Position numbers and translations under genes: made by a program. 15,329 nucleotides of DNA, from the NCBI GenBank assembly GCA_900553515.1, contig USDN01000063.1, forward strand, positions 1 to 15,329. Direction: 5' to 3'. The DNA comes from an uncultured Blautia sp. (lineage in GTDB: Bacteria > Bacillota > Clostridia > Lachnospirales > Lachnospiraceae). The notes below the pieces were generated by a model. It did not search any database, was not told the origin of the DNA, and saw only the letters and a program-made list of their open reading frames with translations. The number at the start of each line of letters is the position of its first letter. The stretch's first letter is position 1. Shown here piece after piece: positions 1 to 6,826 of this stretch.

Positions 1-991
1 GATCAACGCGGGCTGTGATCTGAGTTCCGTTTACATCGAAGTACAGGAATACTTCTGCTCCGAGAAGCTCATAAACCTTAACTACAGAAGACATAGCGCC
101 ATTAGCGGAGTCAGAAACATCCTCAGGACGGATACCCATAACAACTGTTTTGCCAACATAGCCTTTGTCTTTCAAGACTTTAGCTTTAGCTGCCGGGATA
201 ACAACTTCATCAGAACCAATCTTAGCAACAAGATCAGCACCGTTTTCTTTGATTTCAGCATCCAGGAAGTTCATCTGCGGGGATCCCATGAATCCGGCTA
301 CGAACAGGTTGCCTGGTTTCTGATACAGATTCTGTGGAGTATCTACCTGCTGAACAACACCATCTTTCATAACAACGATTCTGGTACCAAGAGTCATAGC
401 CTCGGTCTGGTCATGTGTTACATAGATGATAGTAGCGCCCAGTCTCTGGTGGATCTTGGAGATCTCGATACGCATCTGTACACGAAGTTTAGCATCCAGG
501 TTAGAAAGAGGCTCATCCATAAGGAATACTTTAGGATTACGAACGATAGCACGACCCATGGCAACACGCTGTCTCTGACCACCGGAAAGAGCTTTCGGCT
601 TACGATCAAGAAGTTTTTCCAAGTCGAGGATTCTTGCTGCTTCACGAACCTGCTGATCGATCTGATCCTTCGGAACTTTACGAAGCTTCAGACCAAATGC
701 CATGTTATCATAAACAGTCATATGAGGATACAGAGCGTAGTTCTGGAATACCATTGCGATATCACGGTCTTTTGGCTCTACATCGTTCATAACTTTGTCA
801 CCGATTTTAAGAGTACCGCTGGAAATTTCTTCCAGTCCGGCAATCATACGAAGTGTAGTAGATTTACCACATCCGGATGGTCCTACGAAAATGATGAATT
901 CTTTGTCTTCGATCTCAAGGTTGAAATCCTTAACAGCCTCGAAACCATTTGGATAAGTTTTGTTAATGTGAGATAATGATAAACTTGCCAT
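1..991 (-). CDS. msmX: MsmX/UgpC-type sugar ABC transporter ATP-binding protein (partial, C-terminus off the left edge)
   Basis: This is the nucleotide-binding subunit of a carbohydrate ABC importer (CUT1 class), acting at the inner face of the membrane. About 330 residues are visible and the family is usually about 365-375, so roughly 40 C-terminal residues lie outside the window. Visible motifs are Walker A GPSGCGKST (residues 37-45), the Q-loop Gln in FQNYALYPHM (Gln83), the signature LSGGQRQR (135-142), Walker B VFLMDEP (155-161) and the H-loop His193. After about residue 235 comes the MalK-like regulatory domain, including GIRPEDV. The ATG at 991 has GGAGGG eight bases upstream (1000-1005). 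No permease or binding protein adjoins it inside the window, as expected for an MsmX-like ATPase shared by several sugar importers. Codons are strongly biased to GTT, GCT, GGT, CGT and ATC, unlike the rest of the window, which suggests high expression. The family is certain; the shared-ATPase role is inferred. Confidence 0.93.
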   Translation of the reverse strand, partial: MASLSLSHINKTYPNGFEAVKDFNLEIEDKEFIIFVGPSGCGKSTTLRMIAGLEEISSGTLKIGDKVMNDVEPKDRDIAMVFQNYALYPHMTVYDNMAFGLKLRKVPKDQIDQQVREAARILDLEKLLDRKPKALSGGQRQRVAMGRAIVRNPKVFLMDEPLSNLDAKLRVQMRIEISKIHQRLGATIIYVTHDQTEAMTLGTRIVVMKDGVVQQVDTPQNLYQKPGNLFVAGFMGSPQMNFLDAEIKENGADLVAKIGSDEVVIPAAKAKVLKDKGYVGKTVVMGIRPEDVSDSANGAMSSVVKVYELLGAEVFLYFDVNGTQITARVD

Positions 992-1054
992 TGAAATTTC
1001 CCTCCAGGTAATATTTGTATGAAATAGTTTTTGCTCTTGTTTTGAACTGTACTC

Positions 1055-1083
1055 AGTATAACCAAAAGCAGGGGTATCTTCCA
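1055..1083 (-). promoter_or_regulatory. Possible promoter of the MsmX-type ATPase gene
   Basis: On the minus strand a -10-like TATACT (1055-1060) lies about 65 bases upstream of the ATG. At 17-base spacing the -35 position reads TGGAAG, a weak match. The rest of the spacer 992-1179 holds the ribosome binding site and no clear terminator for the upstream DUF89 gene. The call is weak and rests on the -10 box alone. Confidence 0.3.
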
Positions 1084-1179
1084 GAGAAGAATCGTACAAA
1101 GATTTCGCAGGTTTGTTGACAGATTGACGAAAAGACGAAGTTTCTTGTGCAGGCTGCCGGTTTCTGACTGACGACGTAT

Positions 1180-2067
1180 TTATACCGGTTCCATGATGAG
1201 ACGATGCTCGTTCAGGAACATGCCCTGAAGGTTTTCTGCATGGAAACGTCTCTGGAACAGATCACATTTGCAAAGAAAAAGATAATAAATATTCAGGCCG
1301 CAGTCGTTCAGGGTTTCAAAATTCCCCTGTCCTTTGGCAATGATCAGATCTGCATCATAAAGAAGATCACGAGCCTCCGAAGTGATTCCGGGGATCCATG
1401 TACCGCCGACATTGCTGCCGTTTCCGATTACCCTTACTAAATCGGTAAGGCCGATTTCTTCTGCATCCTCCATGGTGGCATCGTTTACTACCGGGTATCC
1501 ACGAACGATCACTGTGATATCCAGATCCGGGTACTGTTCCTTCAGGATTTTTACAGCCAGTTTATCCAGAACTACTTCTCCGCAGTTGTCAGTGAGGTAG
1601 ACAAGTTTTTGGGCGGAGGAAAGATCCTGAAGAAAATTTTTGTATTCTTCTTCATCCAGAGCTTCTGTGCTTTTTTCCTCAAGAAGAGTAATGACCGTAG
1701 ACTGATCAACATTGGAAAGGGCGGCAAAGTCAATATAATTTCCGATCCGTGCATAAAGAAGCGCCTTTTCCAGAGGATCCTTTGCTTTTCGAATCTTATC
1801 TTCCAGGGAATCTTCCATATTCAACATAAGCTGATTATATTCTCTTTTAATCTCTGTAAAATCTTCCATAGGACAATCCCAGAAGCTGCTGTAAAGTTTC
1901 TGGATATCGACAGAAAGACTGGGAGCGCAGTCTTTTTCTTCTGTATTGGCGATCAGAGTCATTACTTTTTTCATGTATTCTGTTTTTTTTTCCATGTCGG
2001 GATAATGACGGATTTTTTGTTCCTGTTTATTCAGTGCGCAGCACATACAGAATGGGTTCAGTTTCAT
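1180..2067 (-). CDS. DUF89/ARMT1-like family protein (putative metal-dependent damage-control phosphatase)
   Basis: This 295-residue protein matches the shorter prokaryotic DUF89 form, which carries Cys residues at the N-terminus. It shows a CxxC in FCMCC (Cys7, Cys10), then GNYIDF (109-114) and the metal/phosphate-site block TDNCGEVVLD (159-168; Asp160, Asn161, Glu164, Asp168). VRGYPVVNDAT (188-198), GNGSNVGGT (215-223) and AKGQGNFE (244-251) follow. Characterised DUF89 proteins are Co/Ni/Mn-dependent phosphatases that remove harmful or side-product sugar and cofactor phosphates; the substrate here is unknown. No signal peptide is seen, so it is cytosolic. The ATG at 2067 is preceded by GGAAAGGAAG. 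The araC-family gene lies 104 bases upstream on the same strand, but a separate promoter sits between them. A link to sugar-phosphate clean-up for the adjacent sugar locus is inference only. Confidence 0.85.
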   Translation of the reverse strand: MKLNPFCMCCALNKQEQKIRHYPDMEKKTEYMKKVMTLIANTEEKDCAPSLSVDIQKLYSSFWDCPMEDFTEIKREYNQLMLNMEDSLEDKIRKAKDPLEKALLYARIGNYIDFAALSNVDQSTVITLLEEKSTEALDEEEYKNFLQDLSSAQKLVYLTDNCGEVVLDKLAVKILKEQYPDLDITVIVRGYPVVNDATMEDAEEIGLTDLVRVIGNGSNVGGTWIPGITSEARDLLYDADLIIAKGQGNFETLNDCGLNIYYLFLCKCDLFQRRFHAENLQGMFLNEHRLIMEPV

Positions 2068-2116
2068 TTGTACTTCCTTTCCTGACCTGTTTTTTGTTAA
2101 AATTGTCTATGGGTTC

Positions 2117-2145
2117 ATTATAAGACATCACGGGGAGAGGGGCAA
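2117..2145 (-). promoter_or_regulatory. Promoter for the DUF89-family gene
   Basis: On the minus strand the sequence reads TTGCCC (2140-2145), a 17-base spacer, then a perfect TATAAT (2117-2122). Transcription would start near 2110, about 43 bases before the ATG at 2067. The -35 matches consensus at four of six bases. It implies that the DUF89 gene can be transcribed separately from the araC-family gene upstream. Confidence 0.55.
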
Positions 2146-2171
2146 GTGGGAACACTGCTGTCAGGTCATGG

Positions 2172-3065
2172 TCAGCATTTGAGTTTTCTGTATTCGGATG
2201 GTGTAACGCCCAGTACCTTTTTAAATACGCTGCAGAAATAATTGCTGGAAGAAAAGCTAAGCTTATGTGCCAGATCTGTAATGGAGATATCGGTGTTCAT
2301 AAGTTCTTTTTCTGCATAACTGATTTTTTGAAGAGATATATATTCAGCAGGTGTGATCCCAAAGGATTCCTTAAAAATATATTTGAAATGCGAAAGGGAG
2401 TAACCGGAAATATCTGCCAGTTCCTGGAGCATGATCTTTTTATCCAGATTTTCATTAATATAGGTAAATACATTCTGCATGGGATCTGCAATATGATTTT
2501 TTGTTGTTTTGATCTTTGGTTCCAGATAAATGAGGCTTTGCAGAAAACATACCAGATAGGAAGTTCCCAAGTAAAGATCCGCATGAGCTCCAAGACTGAA
2601 AAAATTCCAGGCTGTACGAAGCATAGAAATTTGTGTATGTCCTACTTTCAGATGACGAAAAGGCAGAGAAAGCAGTTCATTACGAAGCTGAGCACTGAAT
2701 TCTTCGTTGAGACCCAGAAGGGAGATATCTTTTCGTACACTGATCTGGATAGCATAGTATTCATTTCGGTTTTTGGTATGGTTGCCAGTTTCATGTAGTT
2801 CAAATGGATAAGTAAGCATCAGTTCATTTCCCAGAGCGGTATATTCATTCATAATACCGTTTTCAGAAACAAGGATAGTTCTCTGACCTTTTATGATGCA
2901 GTGGATCTCAATAATATCTGAATGGTAGTGGAGGGCGGCAAAATCAGCAGAACTTATGGTACAATGAGCAATGTTTGCCAGACCTGAAATATGATGATGA
3001 TCTGCTGTGATGATCTTCTTACTTTCTGACCAGGTAAATGGATCAAAAATTTCAGTTCCCTTCAT
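2172..3065 (-). CDS. AraC-family transcriptional regulator, divergent from the TRAP/glycosidase cluster
   Basis: This 297-residue regulator has the usual two-part layout. The N-terminal cupin-like sensor domain (about 35-110) contains HYHSDIIEIHCIIKG, typical of AraC arms that bind small sugars or sugar acids. The C-terminal AraC/XylS double helix-turn-helix spans about 195-297. The first recognition segment is LQELADISGYSLSHFKYIFK (213-232). The second is around ITDLAHKLSFSSSNYFCSVF (262-281), followed by the conserved GVTPSEYR (286-293). The ATG at 3065 has AAGGAGG five bases upstream. It is divergent from the aldolase-fold gene across 174 bases, the classic position of a local activator of a catabolic operon. 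Its inducer is probably the imported sugar or an intermediate. Family assignment is firm; the regulated target is inferred from position. Confidence 0.93.
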   Translation of the reverse strand: MKGTEIFDPFTWSESKKIITADHHHISGLANIAHCTISSADFAALHYHSDIIEIHCIIKGQRTILVSENGIMNEYTALGNELMLTYPFELHETGNHTKNRNEYYAIQISVRKDISLLGLNEEFSAQLRNELLSLPFRHLKVGHTQISMLRTAWNFFSLGAHADLYLGTSYLVCFLQSLIYLEPKIKTTKNHIADPMQNVFTYINENLDKKIMLQELADISGYSLSHFKYIFKESFGITPAEYISLQKISYAEKELMNTDISITDLAHKLSFSSSNYFCSVFKKVLGVTPSEYRKLKC

Positions 3066-3094
3066 AAAACCTCCTTAAAAATATAAAATGGAAA

Positions 3095-3113
3095 ACATTT
3101 TTATGATAAATGT
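3095..3113. promoter_or_regulatory. Inverted repeat in the divergent spacer, possible operator
   Basis: A perfect 6-base inverted repeat, ACATTT and AAATGT separated by TTATGAT, lies between the araC-family start and the cluster promoter. It could bind the divergent regulator or overlap the regulator's own promoter. Such a short AT-rich repeat can arise by chance and AraC proteins often prefer direct repeats, so confidence is low. Confidence 0.3.
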
Positions 3114-3136
3114 ATAAAATCGTACGAAGTATTATG

Positions 3137-3169
3137 TTGAATGCACGCAAAAAAAGAATATGGTATGAT
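3137..3169 (+). promoter_or_regulatory. Probable promoter of the TRAP/glycosidase cluster
   Basis: An extended -10, TGGTATGAT (3161-3169), lies about 70 bases before the first gene's ATG. The nearest -35-like TTGAAT (3137-3142) is 21 bases upstream of it, which is too far for good unaided sigma-70-type recognition. A good -10 with a badly spaced -35 is typical of activator-dependent promoters, and fits control by the divergent AraC-family protein. Confidence 0.45.
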
Positions 3170-3239
3170 TAATTCACGTTAATTATATAAGTTTTTTTCT
3201 TAGAAAGCAATTATGGTTTTAAGAAGGAAAGGAGGTACT

Positions 3240-4163
3240 ATGGCAAAGGAAATTGCCAGTGGAGTATGGCCGGTTATGATCACACCTTTTACAGAGGATA
3301 ACAGGATTGATTATGATGGTGTACTTAAAATTATTGAGTGGTATGACAAAATGGGTGTAGATGGTATTTTTGCAATGTGCCAGTCCAGCGAAATGTTCGA
3401 ACTGACTCCTCAGGAGCGTCTGGAACTCATCCGATTTGTTGTAGAGAACACTCCGAAACATATCGGGATCATTGCATCTGGTCATTGTGCGGAAAAAGTA
3501 GAGGATCAGATACGGGAAGCACAGGCGGCTATTGATGCAGGTGTTGGATCCTATGTGTTTATTTCTAATCAATTTGCAAAAGAAGATGAAAGTGAAGATG
3601 TTGCAAAACAGAATATTGAGTATCTTCTGGATCATATTGACGCGGAAAGTTTTGGTATTTATGAATGTCCCTATCCTTACAAACGTCTTGTTTCGCCGGA
3701 ACTGTTGAAATGGTGTGCTGAGACAGGAAAGTTTACTTTTCTGAAGGATACATGCTGTGATGTGGAGCAGCTTCGTGCAAAAGTAGAGGCAGTGAAGGGT
3801 ACACCAATGAAGATTTTTAATGCAAATGGTGCAACTTTACTGGAAAGCCTGAAAATGGGATGTCATGGATATTCCGGAGTTATGGCTAATTTCCATCCGG
3901 ATCTGTACGTCTGGCTTTGCAGGAACTTTGACAAAGAACCGGAAAGAGCAGAAATCATGATGAATTATCTGGGAGCGGCGTCTACATTTGAATGTCAGGT
4001 CTATCCCTGCAACAGTAAATATCACATGAAACTGGAAGGAGTCAATATAACGACAAAATCCAGAAGACAGGATGATGCGCTTCTTACACCGAACAGGCTT
4101 CTTGAAGTAGAGCAATTCCATGATCATACAGAATATTTCAGAAAAACTTTTTTTGGTAAATAA
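3240..4163 (+). CDS. DHDPS/N-acetylneuraminate lyase (DapA/NanA) family protein, putative class I aldolase with altered pocket motif
   Basis: This 307-residue cytosolic TIM-barrel protein has normal family length. The start is placed at 3240 because AAAGGAGG ends four bases before it; an in-frame ATG at 3213 lacks such a site. The Schiff-base Lys is visible in FTFLKDTCCD (Lys169), the catalytic Tyr in GIYECPYPYKR (Tyr141), and the late glycine motif in GCHGYSGVMAN. The family's GxxGE/GSTGE motif, which holds the keto-acid carboxylate, is replaced by CQSSE (47-51). Family members reversibly cleave or form C-C bonds through a pyruvate Schiff base (sialic acid, 2-keto-3-deoxy sugar acids, dihydrodipicolinate) or dehydrate sugar acids. 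As first gene beside a TRAP importer and a glycosidase, this one probably acts on a sugar acid released from the imported substrate. It is unlikely to be the housekeeping lysine enzyme. Substrate and exact reaction are unknown. Confidence 0.85.
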   Translation: MAKEIASGVWPVMITPFTEDNRIDYDGVLKIIEWYDKMGVDGIFAMCQSSEMFELTPQERLELIRFVVENTPKHIGIIASGHCAEKVEDQIREAQAAIDAGVGSYVFISNQFAKEDESEDVAKQNIEYLLDHIDAESFGIYECPYPYKRLVSPELLKWCAETGKFTFLKDTCCDVEQLRAKVEAVKGTPMKIFNANGATLLESLKMGCHGYSGVMANFHPDLYVWLCRNFDKEPERAEIMMNYLGAASTFECQVYPCNSKYHMKLEGVNITTKSRRQDDALLTPNRLLEVEQFHDHTEYFRKTFFGK

Positions 4164-4183
4164 TTTTTTTGGGTGACTTGAAT

Positions 4184-5185
4184 ATGGAAATTCTGAAGAA
4201 TAAAAAGACTATGTGGGAAAAGTTTTATCGTACAATGGAAAAACAGGAAGAGAGAAGCGGATGCGCTGTAACATTAACGTTAAATCCCTGCATGACGGAG
4301 ACGCTGGTAGTTGACGGGCTCAGAGCGGGAATGGAAAACGAACTGCATGCGATGACCGCGGACATAGGCGGACTTGGTATTGAGATCAGCAGGATTTTAT
4401 CAGGATGCGGTTATGCTTCTCTTTGTACGGGATTTGAATTTTCCACAGATAAAAAAACACAGGAACAGTTTATGCAGATGCTGAAGCTTCCTTTTCATTT
4501 TGCAGAGGCAGAAGGAAAAATGCGTTCAGTAGTGAAGATCTTAAACAAGAACGGAGATCCTTCAACTATTATGAAGGAGAGAGGATGGAAGATTTCAAAG
4601 ACTGCATTGAATAATCTGGAAAAGAAACGCAAAAAAGTAATATCCGGGCTGAAGCCAGATGATCTGCTTGTGATCGGAGGAAGCGTTCCTGCCGGAGTTC
4701 CTGAGGATATTTACCGATCATGGATTTCTGAGGCAAAACAAAAAGGATCCCGAACAGTTTTATGTGCAGAAGGATCTACATTAAAAGAAGGTTTAAAGGA
4801 AACTCCGTATGCGGCGGTTTTCAGTAGGCTTTCTCTGGCTGAATATATAGGATGTTCTCTGGATACAGAGGAAAAAGTGGATATTTCTGTAAAGAAACTT
4901 CTGCAGGAAGGTATTGCCGTGGTATGTGTGTATACGGATCAGCATGAGGTACTGGTGGCAGATGAAAAAAATATCATTAGAGGAAAGGCCTACGAAAAGG
5001 ATCCTGCCTGTAACTGCGGAGCACTGGCTTCCATCATGGCAGGGATGTGTATGGCAATGCTCTGTAAAAAAGAAGAGAACATCATGGATTATATTCTGGC
5101 GGTTCTGAAAGGTACGCTGCATAAGCCAGGAAATGGCATGTGTACCCGGACGGAATTTGAAAAATATTTTAACCATGTATCTTAA
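4184..5185 (+). CDS. PfkB/FruK/LacC-fold sugar-kinase homologue lacking catalytic signatures (putative pseudokinase)
   Basis: This 333-residue protein follows the 1-phosphofructokinase/tagatose-6-phosphate kinase layout from end to end. TLTLNPCMT (30-38) aligns with the family TxTLNPxxD, GGLGIEISRIL (62-72) with GGKGxNVxRVL, and LLVIGGSVPAGVPEDIY (161-177) with the GSLPxGxP segment. Key residues are changed: the substrate Asp is Thr38, the GGKG Lys is Leu, and the following Asn is Glu67. The C-terminal GxGD anion-hole and catalytic Asp is missing, since that region reads CNCGALASIMAG (276-287). The ATG at 4184 follows GGGTGA seven bases upstream; a TTG at 4169 is the alternative. The frame is intact, so this is not simple gene decay. 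It lies 20 bases after the aldolase-fold gene and 49 before dctP. It may be a regulator, a partner subunit or a sugar-binding protein; this is inference. Confidence 0.75.
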   Translation: MEILKNKKTMWEKFYRTMEKQEERSGCAVTLTLNPCMTETLVVDGLRAGMENELHAMTADIGGLGIEISRILSGCGYASLCTGFEFSTDKKTQEQFMQMLKLPFHFAEAEGKMRSVVKILNKNGDPSTIMKERGWKISKTALNNLEKKRKKVISGLKPDDLLVIGGSVPAGVPEDIYRSWISEAKQKGSRTVLCAEGSTLKEGLKETPYAAVFSRLSLAEYIGCSLDTEEKVDISVKKLLQEGIAVVCVYTDQHEVLVADEKNIIRGKAYEKDPACNCGALASIMAGMCMAMLCKKEENIMDYILAVLKGTLHKPGNGMCTRTEFEKYFNHVS

Positions 5186-5234
5186 TATGGAAAAGAAATG
5201 ATAAAATAAAGATTTAGAAATAGGAGGAACTATC

Positions 5235-6254
5235 ATGAAATTTAAAAAATTAGCAGCAGCTTTATTAACAACAGCTATTGTAGGAACATCTGTAACACCC
5301 GTGTTTGCAGCAGAATATGACGCATCAGGAGACCCGGAAGCAACACTGATCTGGTCCGGTAACTGTGTGTCTTCCGATACTCATGCAAAAGCAATGCATT
5401 TATTTGCAGAAAAAGTAGAAGAGTATTCAGGAGGATCTGTAAAGTGTGATGTATACACAGATTCCACTTTATATTCCTCTGAAAACGAACTGCAGGCTTT
5501 GATCGATAACGATATGCAGCTTTGCTACCTGTCCTTCCCGACTATGGCAACACAGGTTCCGTCTTATGAAATGTTTGCATCCGGATATTTCTGGAAAAAT
5601 TACGATCATATGCATGAAACATTGAACAGTGATTTTGCATCTGAAAAGATCTATCCGGCAGCAGAAGAAGCGATGGGTATTAAAGTTCTTGGATCAATCT
5701 ATCTTGGAAGCCGTGTAATAAATACAAGAGAAACAGAAATTAACAGCTATGACGATATGAAGGGTGTCCTTCTTCGTATGCCAAACTCTGACGCATGGAT
5801 GCAGCTTGGCTCTGCTCTCGGTGCAGAACCTACTCCGCTGGCATTTTCTGAGCTTTATACAGCGCTTCAGACAGGTGCTATCGAGGCACAGGACAATCCT
5901 CTTGCATCAAACAAGAATGCAGGATTTCATGAAGTAACAAAATACATGGCTATTACAAACCATGTTGTTGATTCTCTGATGATCTCAGTGAATGCAGAGG
6001 CATGGGACAATTTAACAGAAGCTCAGCAGATGGCTGTGGAGGATGCAGTTGCAGATACCATTGCATGGAACGATGAGGAAAGACTGGCTGAAGAAGAGGA
6101 AATGATTAAATTCTTCGAAGACGAGGGTCTTACTGTTACCTATCCGGACATTGATGAGTTCAAAGAGAAAACAACTGCTTACTATTTTGATAATGATCTG
6201 ACAGGAAATTGGGATATGGATCTTTACGAAGAAATCCAGGCACTGGCAAAATAA
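5235..6254 (+). CDS. TRAP transporter substrate-binding protein, DctP family
   Basis: This 339-residue extracytoplasmic receptor captures the substrate for the DctQM membrane partners encoded downstream. A signal peptide covers about residues 1-25 (MKFKK basic start, hydrophobic stretch, cleavage near VFA/AEY). The mature protein shows family features: the ligand-carboxylate Arg in LLRMPNSDAW (Arg181), then AFSELYTALQTGAIEAQDNP (203-222). TRAP receptors mostly bind organic acids such as sialic acid, uronates, aldonates or dicarboxylates, so the cargo is probably an acidic sugar. AGGAGG lies seven bases before the ATG. There is no lipobox cysteine, which is notable for a monoderm cell because nothing obvious anchors the protein. 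A hairpin with a U-rich tail follows the stop and should favour extra receptor over permease. Confidence 0.93.
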   Translation: MKFKKLAAALLTTAIVGTSVTPVFAAEYDASGDPEATLIWSGNCVSSDTHAKAMHLFAEKVEEYSGGSVKCDVYTDSTLYSSENELQALIDNDMQLCYLSFPTMATQVPSYEMFASGYFWKNYDHMHETLNSDFASEKIYPAAEEAMGIKVLGSIYLGSRVINTRETEINSYDDMKGVLLRMPNSDAWMQLGSALGAEPTPLAFSELYTALQTGAIEAQDNPLASNKNAGFHEVTKYMAITNHVVDSLMISVNAEAWDNLTEAQQMAVEDAVADTIAWNDEERLAEEEEMIKFFEDEGLTVTYPDIDEFKEKTTAYYFDNDLTGNWDMDLYEEIQALAK

Positions 6255-6263
6255 GATATTATT

Positions 6264-6293
6264 AAAAAGAGGGCAGGCTCGCCGCCCTCTTTT
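6264..6293 (+). terminator. Intercistronic hairpin with U-tail after dctP (attenuator or partial terminator)
   Basis: The arms AAAGAGGGC (6266-6274) and GCCCTCTTT (6284-6292) pair perfectly around AGGCTCGCC and are followed by a short T-run. The hairpin starts ten bases after the dctP stop and lies inside the operon. It would stop part of the transcripts or protect the 3' end of dctP mRNA, raising receptor over permease. Confidence 0.75.
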
Positions 6294-6337
6294 ATAAATC
6301 AGAAAATAATTATTCACATTAAGTCAGGAGGGTTAAA

Positions 6338-6826
6338 GTGGATAAATTTAAGCAGATAATTAAAAAAATTTTTGATTTTCTGGGTGAAACTGTTCCGACC
6401 ATTACATTTACTTTGATCTTTATTACATTTATAGCACAGGTGGTCGCTCGATATTTCTTCGGAAAATCTATTACATGGAGTAATGAGATTTCTGTACTTG
6501 CCTATATGTGGACTATGTTTTTCGGTGTCGGGAAGGCAATGGAAGCAGATGCTCATGTAGTATTTGGACTGGTTTATGATGCAGTGGGACAAAAGACAAG
6601 ATATCTGTTCAGAATGGCGTATAATTCTTTGCTGATTCTTTGTCTTGTACTTGCATTTGTTCCATGTCTGGACAAATGGATGGGACAGAAGATGATCACA
6701 GGTGTTTTGAAATTACCATATAAACTGGTGTTTGCGCCGTTTCTTTATATGATGATCGAAATGGTTGTCCGCTCCATTATAGAAATGGTAAAAGTACATA
6801 AACTTTATAAGGAGGGGGCATTATGA
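6338..6826 (+). CDS. TRAP transporter small permease subunit, DctQ family
   Basis: This 162-residue integral membrane protein has about four predicted helices, at roughly 20-38, 50-68, 90-108 and 128-146. It shows the DctQ hallmark QVVARYFFGKSITWSNEI (34-51). DctQ forms the membrane complex with DctM and helps dock the DctP receptor. The start is a GTG at 6338, supported by AGGAGGG five bases upstream. Its stop overlaps the DctM start codon (ATGA, 6823-6826), giving translational coupling of the two subunits, which are needed in equal amounts. The length is normal and nothing appears damaged. Confidence 0.92.
   Translation: MDKFKQIIKKIFDFLGETVPTITFTLIFITFIAQVVARYFFGKSITWSNEISVLAYMWTMFFGVGKAMEADAHVVFGLVYDAVGQKTRYLFRMAYNSLLILCLVLAFVPCLDKWMGQKMITGVLKLPYKLVFAPFLYMMIEMVVRSIIEMVKVHKLYKEGAL

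Noticed and set aside
413..976. Open frame on the plus strand within the ABC ATPase region.
   Set aside because: The minus strand encodes continuous Walker A, signature, Walker B and H-loop motifs over the same bases, and the plus frame shows no family motif.
3240..4163. Calling this gene dapA (lysine biosynthesis) or nanA (sialic acid lyase).
   Set aside because: The GxxGE motif shared by both is absent, and the context is a catabolic locus without NanK, NanE or lysine genes.
4184..5185. Treating the PfkB-like gene as a pseudogene.
   Set aside because: It is full length for the family, in one uninterrupted frame, with a ribosome site and tight operon spacing; only the active-site residues differ.
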